A stretch of 45,141 nt of DNA from Methylococcaceae bacterium (GCA_902810705.1 CADDYU010000017.1:1-45141), one strand, 5' to 3'. Positions 23,198 through 32,962 are shown, counted from the stretch's first letter. Numbers and translations are program-made. Notes: generated by a model from the letters alone, not told the origin.

Positions 23198-24296
23198 ATG
23201 CGCGAACTGAATCCGCTTTACAACCAAATCAATGACTTGAGGAGCCGTGAAGCAGCTCTTAGGAGGTACCTTTGACTTCGAGGCCAAAGCCGAACGCCTG
23301 GTCGAAGTCCTCAAGGAATTGGAAGATCCCAAGATTTGGGATGACCCCGAAACCGCCCAAGCCCTTGGCAAGGAACGCACCCAGCTGGAAGGGGTGGTAA
23401 ACAAGCTGATCCGCCTCAAGCAGGGCATTGAAGACACCGATGAGCTGCTTCAGCTGGCGGTCGAGGAAGACGATGAAGCCAGCGTTGAATCCATTGTCTC
23501 CGACCTGGCTCAGTACGAATCCGAAATCGCTGCCATGGAATTTCGTCGGATGTTTGCCGGCGAAATGGATCCCAACAATGCCTTCTTGGACATTCAGGCC
23601 GGCTCCGGTGGCACCGAAGCCCAGGACTGGGCCGCCATGTTGGAGCGCATGTATCTCCGGTGGGGCGAACGGCACGGCTTCAAGACTGAAATTGTGGAAG
23701 AATCGCCAGGCGAGGTCGCCGGCATCAAAAGCACCACCATCCGTTTCGAAGGCGATTATGCCTATGGCTGGCTCCGCACCGAAACCGGAGTGCACCGTCT
23801 AGTGCGTAAGTCACCTTTCGACTCGGGCAACCGCCGGCATACCTCGTTTTCCTCGGTGTTCGTGTCTCCCGAAGTGGACGAAAACATCGATATCGACATT
23901 AATCCGGCCGATCTCCGCACCGACGTTTACCGGGCAAGCGGCGCCGGCGGCCAGCACGTTAACCGGACCGAATCCGCAGTGCGCATCACCCACGTACCGT
24001 CAGGTATCGTAGTGCAATGTCAGAGCCAGAGATCCCAGCATGCTAACCGCGATTTCTGCATGAAGCAGCTGCGCGCCAAGCTGTACGAGTTGGAAATGCA
24101 AAAACGCAATACGGAAAAGCAAAAGCTGGAAGACTCCAAATCGGATATTGGTTGGGGCAGCCAGATTCGTTCCTACGTGCTGGATCAATCCCGCATTAAG
24201 GACCTACGCACGGGGGTTGAGACCGGCAATCCACAAGCGGTGCTGGATGGCGATCTGGATATTTTCATCGAGGCCAGCTTGAAGAGCGGTTTATAA
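23198..24296 (+). CDS. prfB: peptide chain release factor 2, with programmed +1 frameshift
   Basis: RF2, which releases peptides at UGA and UAA. The first 25 codons from the ATG at 23198 ([21 protein letters not shown]...) end at an in-frame TGA (23273-23275). A +1 shift after CTT (23270-23272) continues at 23274 with [13 protein letters not shown]. The joined product is 365 residues, the same as E. coli RF2. The stop-recognition tripeptide SPF is in [15 protein letters not shown], and the catalytic GGQ is in [16 protein letters not shown]. Annotation as a single frame from 23247 would miss the true N-terminus. lysS begins one base after the stop. Confidence 0.97.
23261..23276 (+). promoter_or_regulatory. 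prfB programmed +1 frameshift site
   Basis: An internal Shine-Dalgarno AGGAGG (23261-23266) is spaced three bases from the slippery CTT TGA C. This is the autoregulatory signal of prfB: low RF2 delays decoding of UGA and lets the ribosome slip forward one base. Confidence 0.95.
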
Positions 24297-24297
24297 A

Positions 24298-25788
24298 ATG
24301 AACGACTTGCAAGACGAAAACAAATTGACCGCCCAGCGCCGGGAAAAGCTCGCCGCCCTGCGCGAAAAAGGCAACGCCTTTCCCAACGACTTCCGCCGCG
24401 ACGCCCTCGCTTCGGAACTTCACAGCCAATACGGCGAGAAGACGACCGAGAAGCTGGAGGCAGAGAATAAGTTCGTCAAGCTTGCCGGACGCTTGATGGC
24501 CAAGCGGATCATGGGCAAAGCCTCGTTCGCCCATATCCAGGACATGTCGGGACGCATCCAGGTTTTTCTGCAGCGAGATACGCTGGCGGAAGGCGTTTAC
24601 GAGGATTTCAAGGGCTGGGATTTGGGAGACATTGTGGCTGTCGAGGGCACGCTCTTCAAAACCAAGACCGGCGAACTCTCGATCAAGGCCCAAGCCATCC
24701 GGCTGCTCACCAAATCCCTGCGTCCTCTTCCCGAGAAGTTCCACGGGCTGACCGATGCGGAAACCTGTTACCGGCAGCGCTATCTCGATCTCCTCATGAA
24801 CGAAGACTCCCGGCGGGTATTCCTGCGGCGCAGCGCCATCGTCCGCCACATCCGCGAGTTTCTAACCGAGCGTGGTTTTCTGGAAGTGGAAACCCCGATG
24901 ATGCAGGTCATTCCGGGCGGAGCACGCGCCAAGCCGTTCGTGACGCATCACAATGCTCTGGATATGAATCTTTATCTCCGCATCGCGCCGGAGCTTTATC
25001 TCAAACGGCTGGTGGTGGGTGGCTTCGAGAAGATCTTCGAAATCAACCGCAGCTTCCGGAACGAAGGGTTATCCACCAAGCACAATCCTGAGTTCACCAT
25101 GCTTGAGTTCTATCAGGCTTACGCCGATTACCAGAACCTGATGGATCTGACCGAGGAATTGATGCGGGACCTCGCGCTAAACCTCTTGGGCACGACGGAA
25201 GTTCGCTATCAAGGCCAGATTTACGACCTTGGCCGGCCATTTCGCCGCCTAACGGTGCTCGAATCCATCCTGCACTACAATCCCGAGCTCAACGCGGAAG
25301 ATTTGGCCAAGCGTGAGTCCGCCGCGAGAATCGCCCGGCGGCTAGGCATTCAGGTAGCGGAGGAAGATGGTCTCGGCAAGATTCAGACGGAAATCTTCGA
25401 GAAGATCGTCGAGGACCAGCTGTTCGAGCCCACTTTTATCACCGCCTACCCCGCCGAAGTGTCGCCTCTAGCGCGGCGCAACGACGAGAATCCCTTCATT
25501 ACTGATCGGTTTGAATTTTTTGTAGGCGGCCGGGAGCTCGCCAACGGTTTTTCGGAGCTGAACGACCCGGAGGATCAGGCGGAACGCTTTAGAAAGCAAT
25601 TGGAAGATAGGAACTCGGGCGATGAGGAAGCCATGCACTATGACGCCGACTATATCCGCGCCATGGAATACGGCCTCGCCCCTACGGCGGGCGAAGGCAT
25701 AGGCATCGACCGGCTAGTGATGTTTTTCACTGACTCGCCGTCGATTCGCGACGTGATTTTATTTCCACACATGCGGCGGGAAGGCTAA
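24298..25788 (+). CDS. lysS: lysine--tRNA ligase (class II)
   Basis: A 496-residue class II LysRS. The N-terminal OB-fold anticodon domain (about 60-150) includes [19 protein letters not shown]. The catalytic domain has motif 1 around [16 protein letters not shown], motif 2 with [11 protein letters not shown] and [14 protein letters not shown], and motif 3 near the C-terminus with [15 protein letters not shown]. It charges tRNA(Lys). The gene is one base after prfB, the conserved prfB-lysS operon, and ends in front of a shared hairpin. Confidence 0.98.
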   Translation: MNDLQDENKLTAQRREKLAALREKGNAFPNDFRRDALASELHSQYGEKTTEKLEAENKFVKLAGRLMAKRIMGKASFAHIQDMSGRIQVFLQRDTLAEGVYEDFKGWDLGDIVAVEGTLFKTKTGELSIKAQAIRLLTKSLRPLPEKFHGLTDAETCYRQRYLDLLMNEDSRRVFLRRSAIVRHIREFLTERGFLEVETPMMQVIPGGARAKPFVTHHNALDMNLYLRIAPELYLKRLVVGGFEKIFEINRSFRNEGLSTKHNPEFTMLEFYQAYADYQNLMDLTEELMRDLALNLLGTTEVRYQGQIYDLGRPFRRLTVLESILHYNPELNAEDLAKRESAARIARRLGIQVAEEDGLGKIQTEIFEKIVEDQLFEPTFITAYPAEVSPLARRNDENPFITDRFEFFVGGRELANGFSELNDPEDQAERFRKQLEDRNSGDEEAMHYDADYIRAMEYGLAPTAGEGIGIDRLVMFFTDSPSIRDVILFPHMRREG

Positions 25789-25799
25789 TCATTTGCCTA

Positions 25800-25832
25800 C
25801 CTCGATCTGGGGCAGAGCAACCCGGATCGAGG
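25800..25832. terminator. bidirectional hairpin between lysS and xoxJ
   Basis: A 12-bp inverted repeat, CCTCGATCTGGG (25800-25811) with CCCGGATCGAGG (25821-25832), one G-T pair and a 9-base loop. It lies between the convergent 3' ends of lysS and xoxJ, and can fold in RNA from either strand. T-runs are lacking. Confidence 0.6.
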
Positions 25833-25848
25833 CAGCGATCGCCCGCGC

Positions 25849-26706
25849 TTACTTGGCCGGAATCGGATTGCCGTCCTTGTCCACCAACGGCACCTTGTAC
25901 TCTTGCAGCAACGTTTGGATCTTATCGGCGTTGCGCTGAATGAGTCCCTCCAGTTGCTCCTTACGCTCCTTGTCGGGAAACCTGACGCCCATCGACATCG
26001 GGAAGTCGAATTTGACCCCATTCTCCGATTTCATCGGAATCATCTCGAAGGTGCCGGGGGCGTTATGGGTGAGCAGGTAACCGGCGATGGGACCCCACAC
26101 GATAACCATGTCGATTTTTCCATCCAGCAAATCTCTTTCGAGAGTTTGCGCCGTATTGATGCTCGCGTCCGCCGTCATTGTTTGATAGGGAACGCCCTGC
26201 TGGATCAGATGATGGTTGAGTAGCCAAGTGGTGCCCGGCGCGCCGTCGAACATGGCAATTCGTAGCTTCGATCTCCGGTCTTCCGATAGGTGGGCCAGAT
26301 CGTCTGGTGATTTAATATCATCCCAGCCCTTTCCTTTCTTATAAATTAAAGCGTAGGTCGAGCGGTAATACGGCTGAGTGGTCGCCGCCAGCTCGTAGCC
26401 AGTGGGCACCCCCATGACCACGTCGCACTTGTACTCCTCGGAATCCGGCAATTTGGCCTTGAGCGTATTGCGGATGAAACCGAGACGTTGCGGAAACCAA
26501 GTATATTCGAGCTTCTGCCCGAGTTCTTGGGCAAACATCTCGGCAATCTTGTTTTCGAATCCTTGGCCTTTAGCATCGGAGAACGGCGGATTGCCGGGAT
26601 CGGCGCAAACCTTGAACGACTTCTCCTCAGCCCGCACGGATGAAAACGAAATCAGAAGCGCCGCAAGAACGTACGCCAGCTTCCGGCGATAGTCTCTAAC
26701 CCACAT
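25849..26706 (-). CDS. xoxJ: XoxJ/MxaJ-type periplasmic binding protein
   Basis: A 285-residue exported protein. A signal peptide (to about SSVRA) is followed by FKVCADPGNPPFSDAKGQGFENKIAEMFA, then YTWFPQRLGFIRNTL and CDVVMGVPTGYE. These are typical of the quinoprotein dehydrogenase-associated ABC-type solute-binding proteins (XoxJ/MxaJ). It is thought to help assemble or activate the methanol dehydrogenase rather than transport a solute. AAGGAG is 6 bases before the ATG. It lies 146 bases downstream of xoxF, with a strong terminator in the gap. No cytochrome xoxG is seen next to it. Confidence 0.9.
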   Translation of the reverse strand: MWVRDYRRKLAYVLAALLISFSSVRAEEKSFKVCADPGNPPFSDAKGQGFENKIAEMFAQELGQKLEYTWFPQRLGFIRNTLKAKLPDSEEYKCDVVMGVPTGYELAATTQPYYRSTYALIYKKGKGWDDIKSPDDLAHLSEDRRSKLRIAMFDGAPGTTWLLNHHLIQQGVPYQTMTADASINTAQTLERDLLDGKIDMVIVWGPIAGYLLTHNAPGTFEMIPMKSENGVKFDFPMSMGVRFPDKERKEQLEGLIQRNADKIQTLLQEYKVPLVDKDGNPIPAK

Positions 26707-26777
26707 GTAAGACTCCTTAAGATGCTCAAACTACCGATTAGACTGAGACCGTCCGATTTATCGCCGTCCAAGCGCTA

Positions 26778-26813
26778 GAAAAAGAAAACCCCGGCTGACG
26801 AATCAGCCGGGGT
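26778..26813 (-). terminator. rho-independent terminator after xoxF
   Basis: A perfect 11-bp stem (26788-26798 with 26803-26813; arm ACCCCGGCTGA) and a 4-base loop, followed on the minus strand by a TTTTCTTTTTC tract. It lies about 40 bases after the xoxF stop and 70 bases before xoxJ. Confidence 0.9.
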
Positions 26814-26852
26814 AGGAGCTTCAACGATCGAAACCGACCTAACCTAAAGCGA

Positions 26853-28715
26853 TTATTTTGGCAGAGCAAAGACGGTCAGAACGCCGCCCAGCTTGGTGTG
26901 GCTGCTCAGGCTCTTGTACGCGCCCACCGCACCCAAACCTTCGGTATCGCCTTCAAGTCCGGCCGCCATACCCACGCCGGCCCAGCCGCCGATGCCGGAC
27001 AGCACGCCGATGTACTGCTTGCCGTTATGTTGCCAGGTGCTGACATTGCCGATGATGCCCGACGGGGTCTTGAACTTGTACAGCTCGGCGCCGGTATTCG
27101 CATCGCGAACCTTGAGATAGCCTTCTAGCGTGCCGTAGATCACAAGATCGCTCGCGGTGGACAGCATGCCGCTCCAAAGCGAGAACGGTTCGTCGATCTG
27201 CCAGGCGATTTTGCCGGTAGTCGGATCCCAGGCGGTAAAGGAGCCCATGTGGAGCTTTTCCTCCTTCGCACCGGTCTTGACGTTGGCTTTCGCGGGAAAG
27301 ATGTTCAGCGTCGCGCCGACATAGGGTTGGCCGGCGGTGTACTCGACCTGGAAAGGCTCATAGTCCATGCAGGTATGGTTGCCCGGGATGTAGATCAGCT
27401 TGGTCCTGGGCGAGAATGTCACCGGAGGCTCGTTCTTGGCGCCCATGGCCGAAGGGCAGATCCCCTTCTGATTGTGGTCCTCGCCGCCGGCCTGAGTGGA
27501 ATACTGGCTTACGACCTGAGGACGGCCGGAAACCGGATCGACGTGGCTAGCCCAATTGACCGCCTTGTCGAACTTCTCGGCGACCAACAGTTCGCCGGTT
27601 TCACGATCCAGAGTGTAGCCGAAGCCATTACGATCGAAATGGGTCAACAGCTTGGTATGTTCCTTGCCGTTCTTATCCTTCATAGGCAGGTCTACGAGGG
27701 TCATTTCGTTGATGCCGTCGTAGTCCCATTCGTCGTGCGGGGTCATTTGGTAGACCCATTTGGCTGCGCCAGTATCCGCATCGCGCGCCCAAATGGTCAT
27801 GGACCACTTGTTGTCGCCCGGACGCTGTACCGGGTTCCAGGTGGAAGGGTTGCCCGAACCGTAGTAGATCAGGTTCAATTGCGGATCATAGCTATACCAG
27901 CCCCAGGTGGTGCCGCCGCCGATCTTCCATTGATCGCCCTGCCAGCTCTTCAGCGATGAATCCTTGCCGACCGGCGCCATCTTGCCGTCGGTCCAGGTCA
28001 TGGTTTTGTCGGGATCGATCTTCATATCCGCATCCGGCCCGGTGCTGTACGCCTTCCAAGCCAGAGTGCCGTCCTTGATATTGTAGGCGGCGATGAAGCC
28101 ACGCACGCCGAATTCGCCACCGGAGATGCCGACGAGAACCTTGTCCTTTACGACCAAGGGGGCATTGGTGTTGGTCATGCCGGCTTTCGGATCGCCATTT
28201 TTGACCTTCCAGACGATCTTGCCAGTCTTGGCGTCGAGCGCCACCAAGGTAGCGTCGCCTTGGGCCAGGAAGAGCTTACCGTCGGCATAGGCAAGGCCGC
28301 GGTTGACCACGTCGCAGCACATGACGCCAATAACCTGAGTCGGATCGGTGCCCGCGTCGGGAGCGTAGTTGTATTCCCACACGACGGTTTGATTGTCCTG
28401 GTTCAGGGCATAGACCTTATGGGGAAACCCGGTGTGGATGTAAATAAGATCGTTTACGACCAGAGGTCCCCCCTCATGGCCGCGCAGCGCGCCCGTGGAG
28501 AACGTCCAGATGGGCTGCAGATTCTTGGCATTATCTTTGTTGATTTGAGTCAAGGGGGTATATCGAGTCCCGGCGTAATTGCCGCCCCAGGTCACCCAGT
28601 TTTGAGGGTCTTGAGCGAGTTTCTCGACTTCGGTATTGGCAAAAGTGATTCCGGGGGCTGCCAGCGCGGATGCCGTGGCGGCCGCAAGCAACCAACTTTT
28701 CGCTGGTTTTTTCAT
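26853..28715 (-). CDS. xoxF: lanthanide-dependent PQQ methanol dehydrogenase XoxF
   Basis: A 620-residue periplasmic quinoprotein that oxidises methanol. A signal peptide (about 1-27, ending TFANTE) precedes an eight-bladed propeller with [13 protein letters not shown], the vicinal disulfide CC at 133-134 (VMCCDVV), [13 protein letters not shown], and W-docking repeats. The catalytic Asp331 is followed by Asp333 in EWDYDGINE; the second Asp is the extra lanthanide ligand of XoxF, where calcium-type MxaF has Ala. E201 (SGGEFGVRG) and N289 (GSGNPSTW) fit the other metal ligands. Shine-Dalgarno GAGGAGGAG is strong. The 5' leader holds several inverted repeats. The partner is xoxJ downstream. Confidence 0.96.
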   Translation of the reverse strand: MKKPAKSWLLAAATASALAAPGITFANTEVEKLAQDPQNWVTWGGNYAGTRYTPLTQINKDNAKNLQPIWTFSTGALRGHEGGPLVVNDLIYIHTGFPHKVYALNQDNQTVVWEYNYAPDAGTDPTQVIGVMCCDVVNRGLAYADGKLFLAQGDATLVALDAKTGKIVWKVKNGDPKAGMTNTNAPLVVKDKVLVGISGGEFGVRGFIAAYNIKDGTLAWKAYSTGPDADMKIDPDKTMTWTDGKMAPVGKDSSLKSWQGDQWKIGGGTTWGWYSYDPQLNLIYYGSGNPSTWNPVQRPGDNKWSMTIWARDADTGAAKWVYQMTPHDEWDYDGINEMTLVDLPMKDKNGKEHTKLLTHFDRNGFGYTLDRETGELLVAEKFDKAVNWASHVDPVSGRPQVVSQYSTQAGGEDHNQKGICPSAMGAKNEPPVTFSPRTKLIYIPGNHTCMDYEPFQVEYTAGQPYVGATLNIFPAKANVKTGAKEEKLHMGSFTAWDPTTGKIAWQIDEPFSLWSGMLSTASDLVIYGTLEGYLKVRDANTGAELYKFKTPSGIIGNVSTWQHNGKQYIGVLSGIGGWAGVGMAAGLEGDTEGLGAVGAYKSLSSHTKLGGVLTVFALPK

Positions 28716-28733
28716 CTTTCTCCTCCTCGTAAT

Positions 28734-28756
28734 CTGTAGCTACAGAATACTTCTGT
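28734..28756 (-). promoter_or_regulatory. overlapping palindromes just upstream of xoxF
   Basis: Two perfect inverted repeats share bases 19-41 bases before the xoxF start codon. CTGTAGCTACAG (28734-28745) is a 12-base palindrome with no spacer. ACAGAA-TAC-TTCTGT (28742-28756) overlaps it. With no loop the first is unlikely to act as an RNA hairpin, so a protein operator near the transcription start is more likely. The regulator is unknown. Confidence 0.4.
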
Positions 28757-29038
28757 TAACGACAAGTTGCTCTAAAATAAGGGGAAGGACGGATTTTTCG
28801 TTATGCTAAGGAAAATTGCCTGAAGTCGATCCTGAAATTTTCCCAGCCCGCCCGTCAGCGTGCGTAAATTGAAGTATTTCAATTTAAAAGTCAATGATTG
28901 GCTTAACCCGTTTCAGCTCCTTCAATAGAGGTGGATAGCCCATTATCCATGTTTTCTTTTAGCCTATCCGGATGGTCCTTTAAGTCTTCAAAAATTCCGA
29001 GCGTGTAAGCTCATTCGCAAAATTCTTCTTACAGCCGC
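28757..29038 (-). promoter_or_regulatory. xoxF upstream region with two further inverted repeats
   Basis: Together with the palindromes next to xoxF, this makes a 323-base stretch without a gene between the TusA-like gene and xoxF. TAAATTGAA and TTCAATTTA (28865-28873 and 28878-28886, 4-base spacer) form a perfect 9-bp inverted repeat about 150 bases before the start codon. TGGATA and TATCCA (28932-28937, 28944-28949) form a shorter one. A weak GAGC/GCTC hairpin with a T-run near 29000-29013 may end the TusA-like transcript. The xoxF promoter must lie here, but I cannot name its boxes. Confidence 0.45.
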
Positions 29039-29266
29039 TCAGCGTTTTCGGATTAAATAGCGGAAAACTCCGGTTTCTTCGGCACGTTCCAACATTTCAT
29101 GACCGGCTTGTTCCAAAAAAACACCGAAGTCAAGCACCGACGCGGGGTCGGTGGCCAAGACACGGACGACCTGCCCCTCCTTCATGGTCAGGAGGACCTT
29201 CTTGAGTCGCAATAAAGGCAAGGGACACATCAGCCCGGAGGTGTCCAACTCCAAATCAACCCGCAT
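29039..29266 (-). CDS. TusA-family sulfurtransferase-like protein
   Basis: A 75-residue cytosolic protein with the TusA/SirA fold. The signature is DTSGLMCPLPLLRLKKVL, with the active Cys-Pro at about residues 14-15, then a VRVLATDPASVLDF strand-helix. TusA-type proteins relay persulfide sulfur, for example to tRNA thiolation or sulfur metabolism. Cys14 is the only cysteine. The gene is upstream of xoxF on the same strand but 320 bases away, and divergent from the next membrane protein gene, so a link to methanol oxidation is not implied. Confidence 0.88.
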   Translation of the reverse strand: MRVDLELDTSGLMCPLPLLRLKKVLLTMKEGQVVRVLATDPASVLDFGVFLEQAGHEMLERAEETGVFRYLIRKR

Positions 29267-29427
29267 TGTTCACCAAAGCACGACGCTATTTGAAAATGCC
29301 AATTTTATCAAAAACCCGAATCGTCGCTGACCAAGCGCGATTGGATTTCCTGGCCTTTCGGAAAGCCTGAACGCCGGTCGAAAACGGCTACACCGCTTTG
29401 GCGACCATCATCCGCGAGAACACAACG

Positions 29428-30165
29428 ATGGACATCCGCATTCTGAGCGCTGACCGAGGCGTAGGCTGGATCAGCGAAGGTTTCGGCCTATTTCGCCTGA
29501 ATCCCCTGATTTGGATACTCATCTCGCTGATTTACCTAACAATCAGCGGCATTATCAGCCTGATTCCCTTCATCGGCCCTAGCGCCCTCACCCTGATCCA
29601 ACCCGTCTTGAGCGCGGGTCTCATGGCGGGCTGTCGAGCTCTCGATAAAGGCGGTGAGCTACGCATCGAGCATCTCTTTGAAGGCTTTCAGCGCGGCACC
29701 CAAGCGCTCCTTACAGTGGGGCTCTTGACCCTGGCCGCCTACCTCGGCATTGGAGTGCTCGGCATCGCCGTATTCCTGATCCTCGGCGCGGTCAGCGCCG
29801 GTGTCGGCTTTCTCGGCGGCGGCTTTCCAAATTTCTCGACGCCGATAGGCGCGCTACCGGACTTCGGCGGGATGCTGATGGGAGGGTTGATCTTTGTCGC
29901 GCTGTTCGTTCCCATAACCATGGCCACTTGGTTCGCTCCCGCGCTGATCTGGTTCCGTGGTTTGCCGGCTCTCGAAGCCATGAAACAAAGCTTCATAGGC
30001 TGCTGGCGCAACATTTTGCCGTTCCTGCTCTATGGCCTGGCGATTCTGATCCTGGCTTTTCTGGCCCTGATTCCCTTTGGCTTGGGATTGCTGATCCTGG
30101 GCCCGACTCTGGTCGGCTCGGTATATGTCGCCTACCAAGACATTTTTCCGGTCGACGAACGCTAA
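29428..30165 (+). CDS. BPSS1780-family membrane protein
   Basis: A 245-residue integral membrane protein with about five or six hydrophobic helices. The start region MDIRILSADRGVGWISEGFGLFRLNPLIW and the FAPALIWFRGLPALEAMKQSFIGCWRN block near residue 185 resemble the BPSS1780 family of uncharacterised inner-membrane proteins. I chose the ATG at 29428; an upstream TTG would add ten unlike residues. The function is unknown. polA follows 88 bases downstream. Confidence 0.75.
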   Translation: MDIRILSADRGVGWISEGFGLFRLNPLIWILISLIYLTISGIISLIPFIGPSALTLIQPVLSAGLMAGCRALDKGGELRIEHLFEGFQRGTQALLTVGLLTLAAYLGIGVLGIAVFLILGAVSAGVGFLGGGFPNFSTPIGALPDFGGMLMGGLIFVALFVPITMATWFAPALIWFRGLPALEAMKQSFIGCWRNILPFLLYGLAILILAFLALIPFGLGLLILGPTLVGSVYVAYQDIFPVDER

Positions 30166-30253
30166 GCCGCGAAACCAATCGCCCATCCATGCCTCGTGCG
30201 GGGAAAGCCGAACGGACTGCTACAATGGTGCTTTAAGCGCCTCCCACGACATC

Positions 30254-32962
30254 ATGCCCGACTCAGCCACCAAGACCCTCGTCCTCGTCGACGGCTCCTC
30301 GTTCCTGTACCGCGCCTTCCATGCCCTGCCGTCCCTCAGCAATTCGCGGGGCGAGCCGACCGGCGCGGTGCTGGGGGTCGCCAATATGCTGCGGAAACTC
30401 ATGGCCGCTCACGACACCCGCCACATCGGCGTGGTGTTCGACGCTCCTGGCCGAACTTTCCGCGACGATTTGTTCGAGCAATATAAAGCCCATCGTCCGC
30501 CCATGCCGGACGATTTACGGGCCCAGCTCGAGCCGCTGCACGCCATCATCCGCGCGCTTGGAGTGCCACTCCTGATCGAGGCCGGCGTCGAGGCGGACGA
30601 CGTGATCGGCACGCTCGCCGTGCAGGCGGCGGCGCAGGGCTATCTTGTGGTGATTTCCACCAGCGACAAGGACATGGCGCAACTGGTCAACGGACGGATC
30701 ATCCTGGAAAACACCATGTACGACACCCGGTTGGACCGGGAGGGCGTCATTGCCAAGTTCGGCGTGCCGCCAGAATGCATCATCGATTATCTGGCCCTGG
30801 TGGGCGACACCTCGGACAATATCCCCGGCGTGCCGAAAGTCGGGCCCAAGACCGCCGCCAAGTGGCTGCAGCAATACGGATCGCTGGACGCGCTCGTCGA
30901 GCATGCGGCCGAGATCGGCGGCAAGGTGGGGGAGAACCTCCGGGAATCCCTAAGTACACTGTCCCTCTCCCGTCGGCTGGCCACCATTCGCTGCGATCTC
31001 GCCCTGCCCCTCGGGCCGGACGATCTGGTGTGCGGTTCGCCGAATCCAGCGGCTTTACGGGAGATTCTCGCCCGACTCGAATTCAATTCTTGGCTCAAGC
31101 AGCTCGACGCCTCCGATGAGGCGTCTCCACCTTTCAAGTCGAAAACCGTGCCGGAAGTGAATTACGAGGCCGTGCTGACCGCGGAGGATCTGGACCGCTG
31201 GCTGGCGAAATTGAAAACCGCCGACATCTTCGCCTTCGATACCGAGACCACCAGCCTGGAATACATCAAGGCGGAAGTGGTGGGCCTGTCCTTCGCCGTT
31301 GAGCCGAGCGAAGCCGCCTACGTACCCATGGGTCACGATTATCCCGGCGCACCTGCGCAATTGTCCCGCGACTATGTGCTGGAGAAGCTCGCTCCCCTAC
31401 TGGAAGATCCGAACCGTCCAAAACTCGGCCATAACCTCAAATACGACGCCAACGTACTCGCCAATCATGATGTTGCACTACGCGGCATCGCCCATGACAC
31501 CATGCTGGAATCCTATGTGCTCGACAGCACCGCCAGCCGTCATGACATGGATTCCCTCGCGGCTCATTACCTGCACCATAACACCACCCATTACGAGGAT
31601 GTCGCCGGCCGGGGGACCAAGCAGATTCCCTTTCCCCAGGTGGGCATCGCCGAAGCCACGACCTACGCAGCCGAGGACGCCGACGTTACCCTGCGCCTGC
31701 ACCGTCATTTTTGGCCCAAGCTTGAGGCCGAGCCGCGGCTGAAACAATTGTACGAAACCGTGGAAATCCCACTGGTGCCGGTGCTGTCCCGGATGGAACG
31801 GACCGGTGTGCTGGTGGACGTGTTCAAGCTGGCCGAGCAAAGCCGCGAACTGGAGCGGCGCATGAGCGAGATCAAGCAGGAGGCCCACGCGGCGGCGGGT
31901 GGCCCGTTCAATCTGGGGTCGCCCAAGCAGATCCAGACCATCCTGTACGACAAGCTGAACCTGCCGGTGGTCAAGAAGACCCCCACCGGGCAGCCCTCCA
32001 CCGACGAGTCGGTGCTGGCGGAATTGGCGGAAAGCTTCGAACTGCCCCGATTGATCCTGGACTACCGTTCAGTCGCCAAACTCAAATCCACGTACACCGA
32101 CAAGCTCGGGCAGCAGATCAATCCCAAAACCGGCCGGGTGCATACCTCCTACCATCAGGCCGTGGCCGCCACCGGGCGCTTGTCCTCGTCCGACCCCAAC
32201 CTCCAAAATATTCCGGTACGGACGGTGGAAGGCCGTCGCATCCGCCAAGCCTTCATCGCCCCCATAGGCTATCGCATTCTGGCGGCGGACTATTCGCAAA
32301 TCGAGCTCAGGATCATGGCTCACTTCTCGGGCGATGCGAACCTCCGTGCGGCCTTCACCGATAATGCCGATGTGCATCGTCACACCGCCGCGGAGGTGTT
32401 CGGTGTCCGACCGAGCGAAGTCACCCCCGACCAGCGCCGCTCCGCCAAGGCTATTAATTTCGGTCTCATCTACGGCATGTCGGCCTTCGGACTCGCCAAG
32501 CAACTAGGCATCGACCGCAACCTGGCCCAACGCTACATCGACACCTATTTCAAGCGCTATCCCGGCGTCAAGGCCTTCATGGATCACAGCCGCGAAACCG
32601 CCAAGGAAAAAGGCTACGTTGAAACCCTGTTCGGCCGGCGCTTGTACATTCCTGAAATCGTCTCGCGCAATGCCCAGCGCCGTCAATACGCCGAACGCAC
32701 CGCCATCAACGCCCCCATGCAGGGCACCGCCGCCGATATCATCAAGCGCGCCATGATTGCCGTAGACGGCTGGATTCAGGATTCCGGAGTGCCGTGCAAA
32801 ATGATCATGCAGGTGCATGATGAATTGGTGTTTGAGGTGGCCGATCCGTTCCTGGAAGTAGCGGCCGAGGAAATCCGCCTGCTCATGTGCCATGCCGCCG
32901 AATTGGCCGTGCCGCTTCTCATCGAGGTGGGCGTTGGGGGGAATTGGGACGAGGCGCATTGA
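30254..32962 (+). CDS. polA: DNA polymerase I
   Basis: A 902-residue Pol I with all three domains. The 5'-3' exonuclease starts KTLVLVDGSSFLYRAFHALP. The 3'-5' proofreading domain keeps its Asp/Glu pair in FAFDTETTSLEY and a YAAEDADVTLRLH block. The polymerase domain has motif A DYSQIELRIMAHFSGD, the O-helix RRSAKAINFGLIYGMSAFG, and motif C MQVHDELVFEV. It acts in Okazaki fragment processing and repair. I chose the ATG at 30254, where family similarity begins; an upstream in-frame start at 30125 would add 43 unrelated residues overlapping the preceding gene. Confidence 0.97.
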   Translation: MPDSATKTLVLVDGSSFLYRAFHALPSLSNSRGEPTGAVLGVANMLRKLMAAHDTRHIGVVFDAPGRTFRDDLFEQYKAHRPPMPDDLRAQLEPLHAIIRALGVPLLIEAGVEADDVIGTLAVQAAAQGYLVVISTSDKDMAQLVNGRIILENTMYDTRLDREGVIAKFGVPPECIIDYLALVGDTSDNIPGVPKVGPKTAAKWLQQYGSLDALVEHAAEIGGKVGENLRESLSTLSLSRRLATIRCDLALPLGPDDLVCGSPNPAALREILARLEFNSWLKQLDASDEASPPFKSKTVPEVNYEAVLTAEDLDRWLAKLKTADIFAFDTETTSLEYIKAEVVGLSFAVEPSEAAYVPMGHDYPGAPAQLSRDYVLEKLAPLLEDPNRPKLGHNLKYDANVLANHDVALRGIAHDTMLESYVLDSTASRHDMDSLAAHYLHHNTTHYEDVAGRGTKQIPFPQVGIAEATTYAAEDADVTLRLHRHFWPKLEAEPRLKQLYETVEIPLVPVLSRMERTGVLVDVFKLAEQSRELERRMSEIKQEAHAAAGGPFNLGSPKQIQTILYDKLNLPVVKKTPTGQPSTDESVLAELAESFELPRLILDYRSVAKLKSTYTDKLGQQINPKTGRVHTSYHQAVAATGRLSSSDPNLQNIPVRTVEGRRIRQAFIAPIGYRILAADYSQIELRIMAHFSGDANLRAAFTDNADVHRHTAAEVFGVRPSEVTPDQRRSAKAINFGLIYGMSAFGLAKQLGIDRNLAQRYIDTYFKRYPGVKAFMDHSRETAKEKGYVETLFGRRLYIPEIVSRNAQRRQYAERTAINAPMQGTAADIIKRAMIAVDGWIQDSGVPCKMIMQVHDELVFEVADPFLEVAAEEIRLLMCHAAELAVPLLIEVGVGGNWDEAH

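Noticed and set aside
30125..30253. 43-codon upstream extension of polA
   Set aside because: It overlaps the preceding gene and has no Pol I similarity; family similarity begins right after the ATG at 30254.
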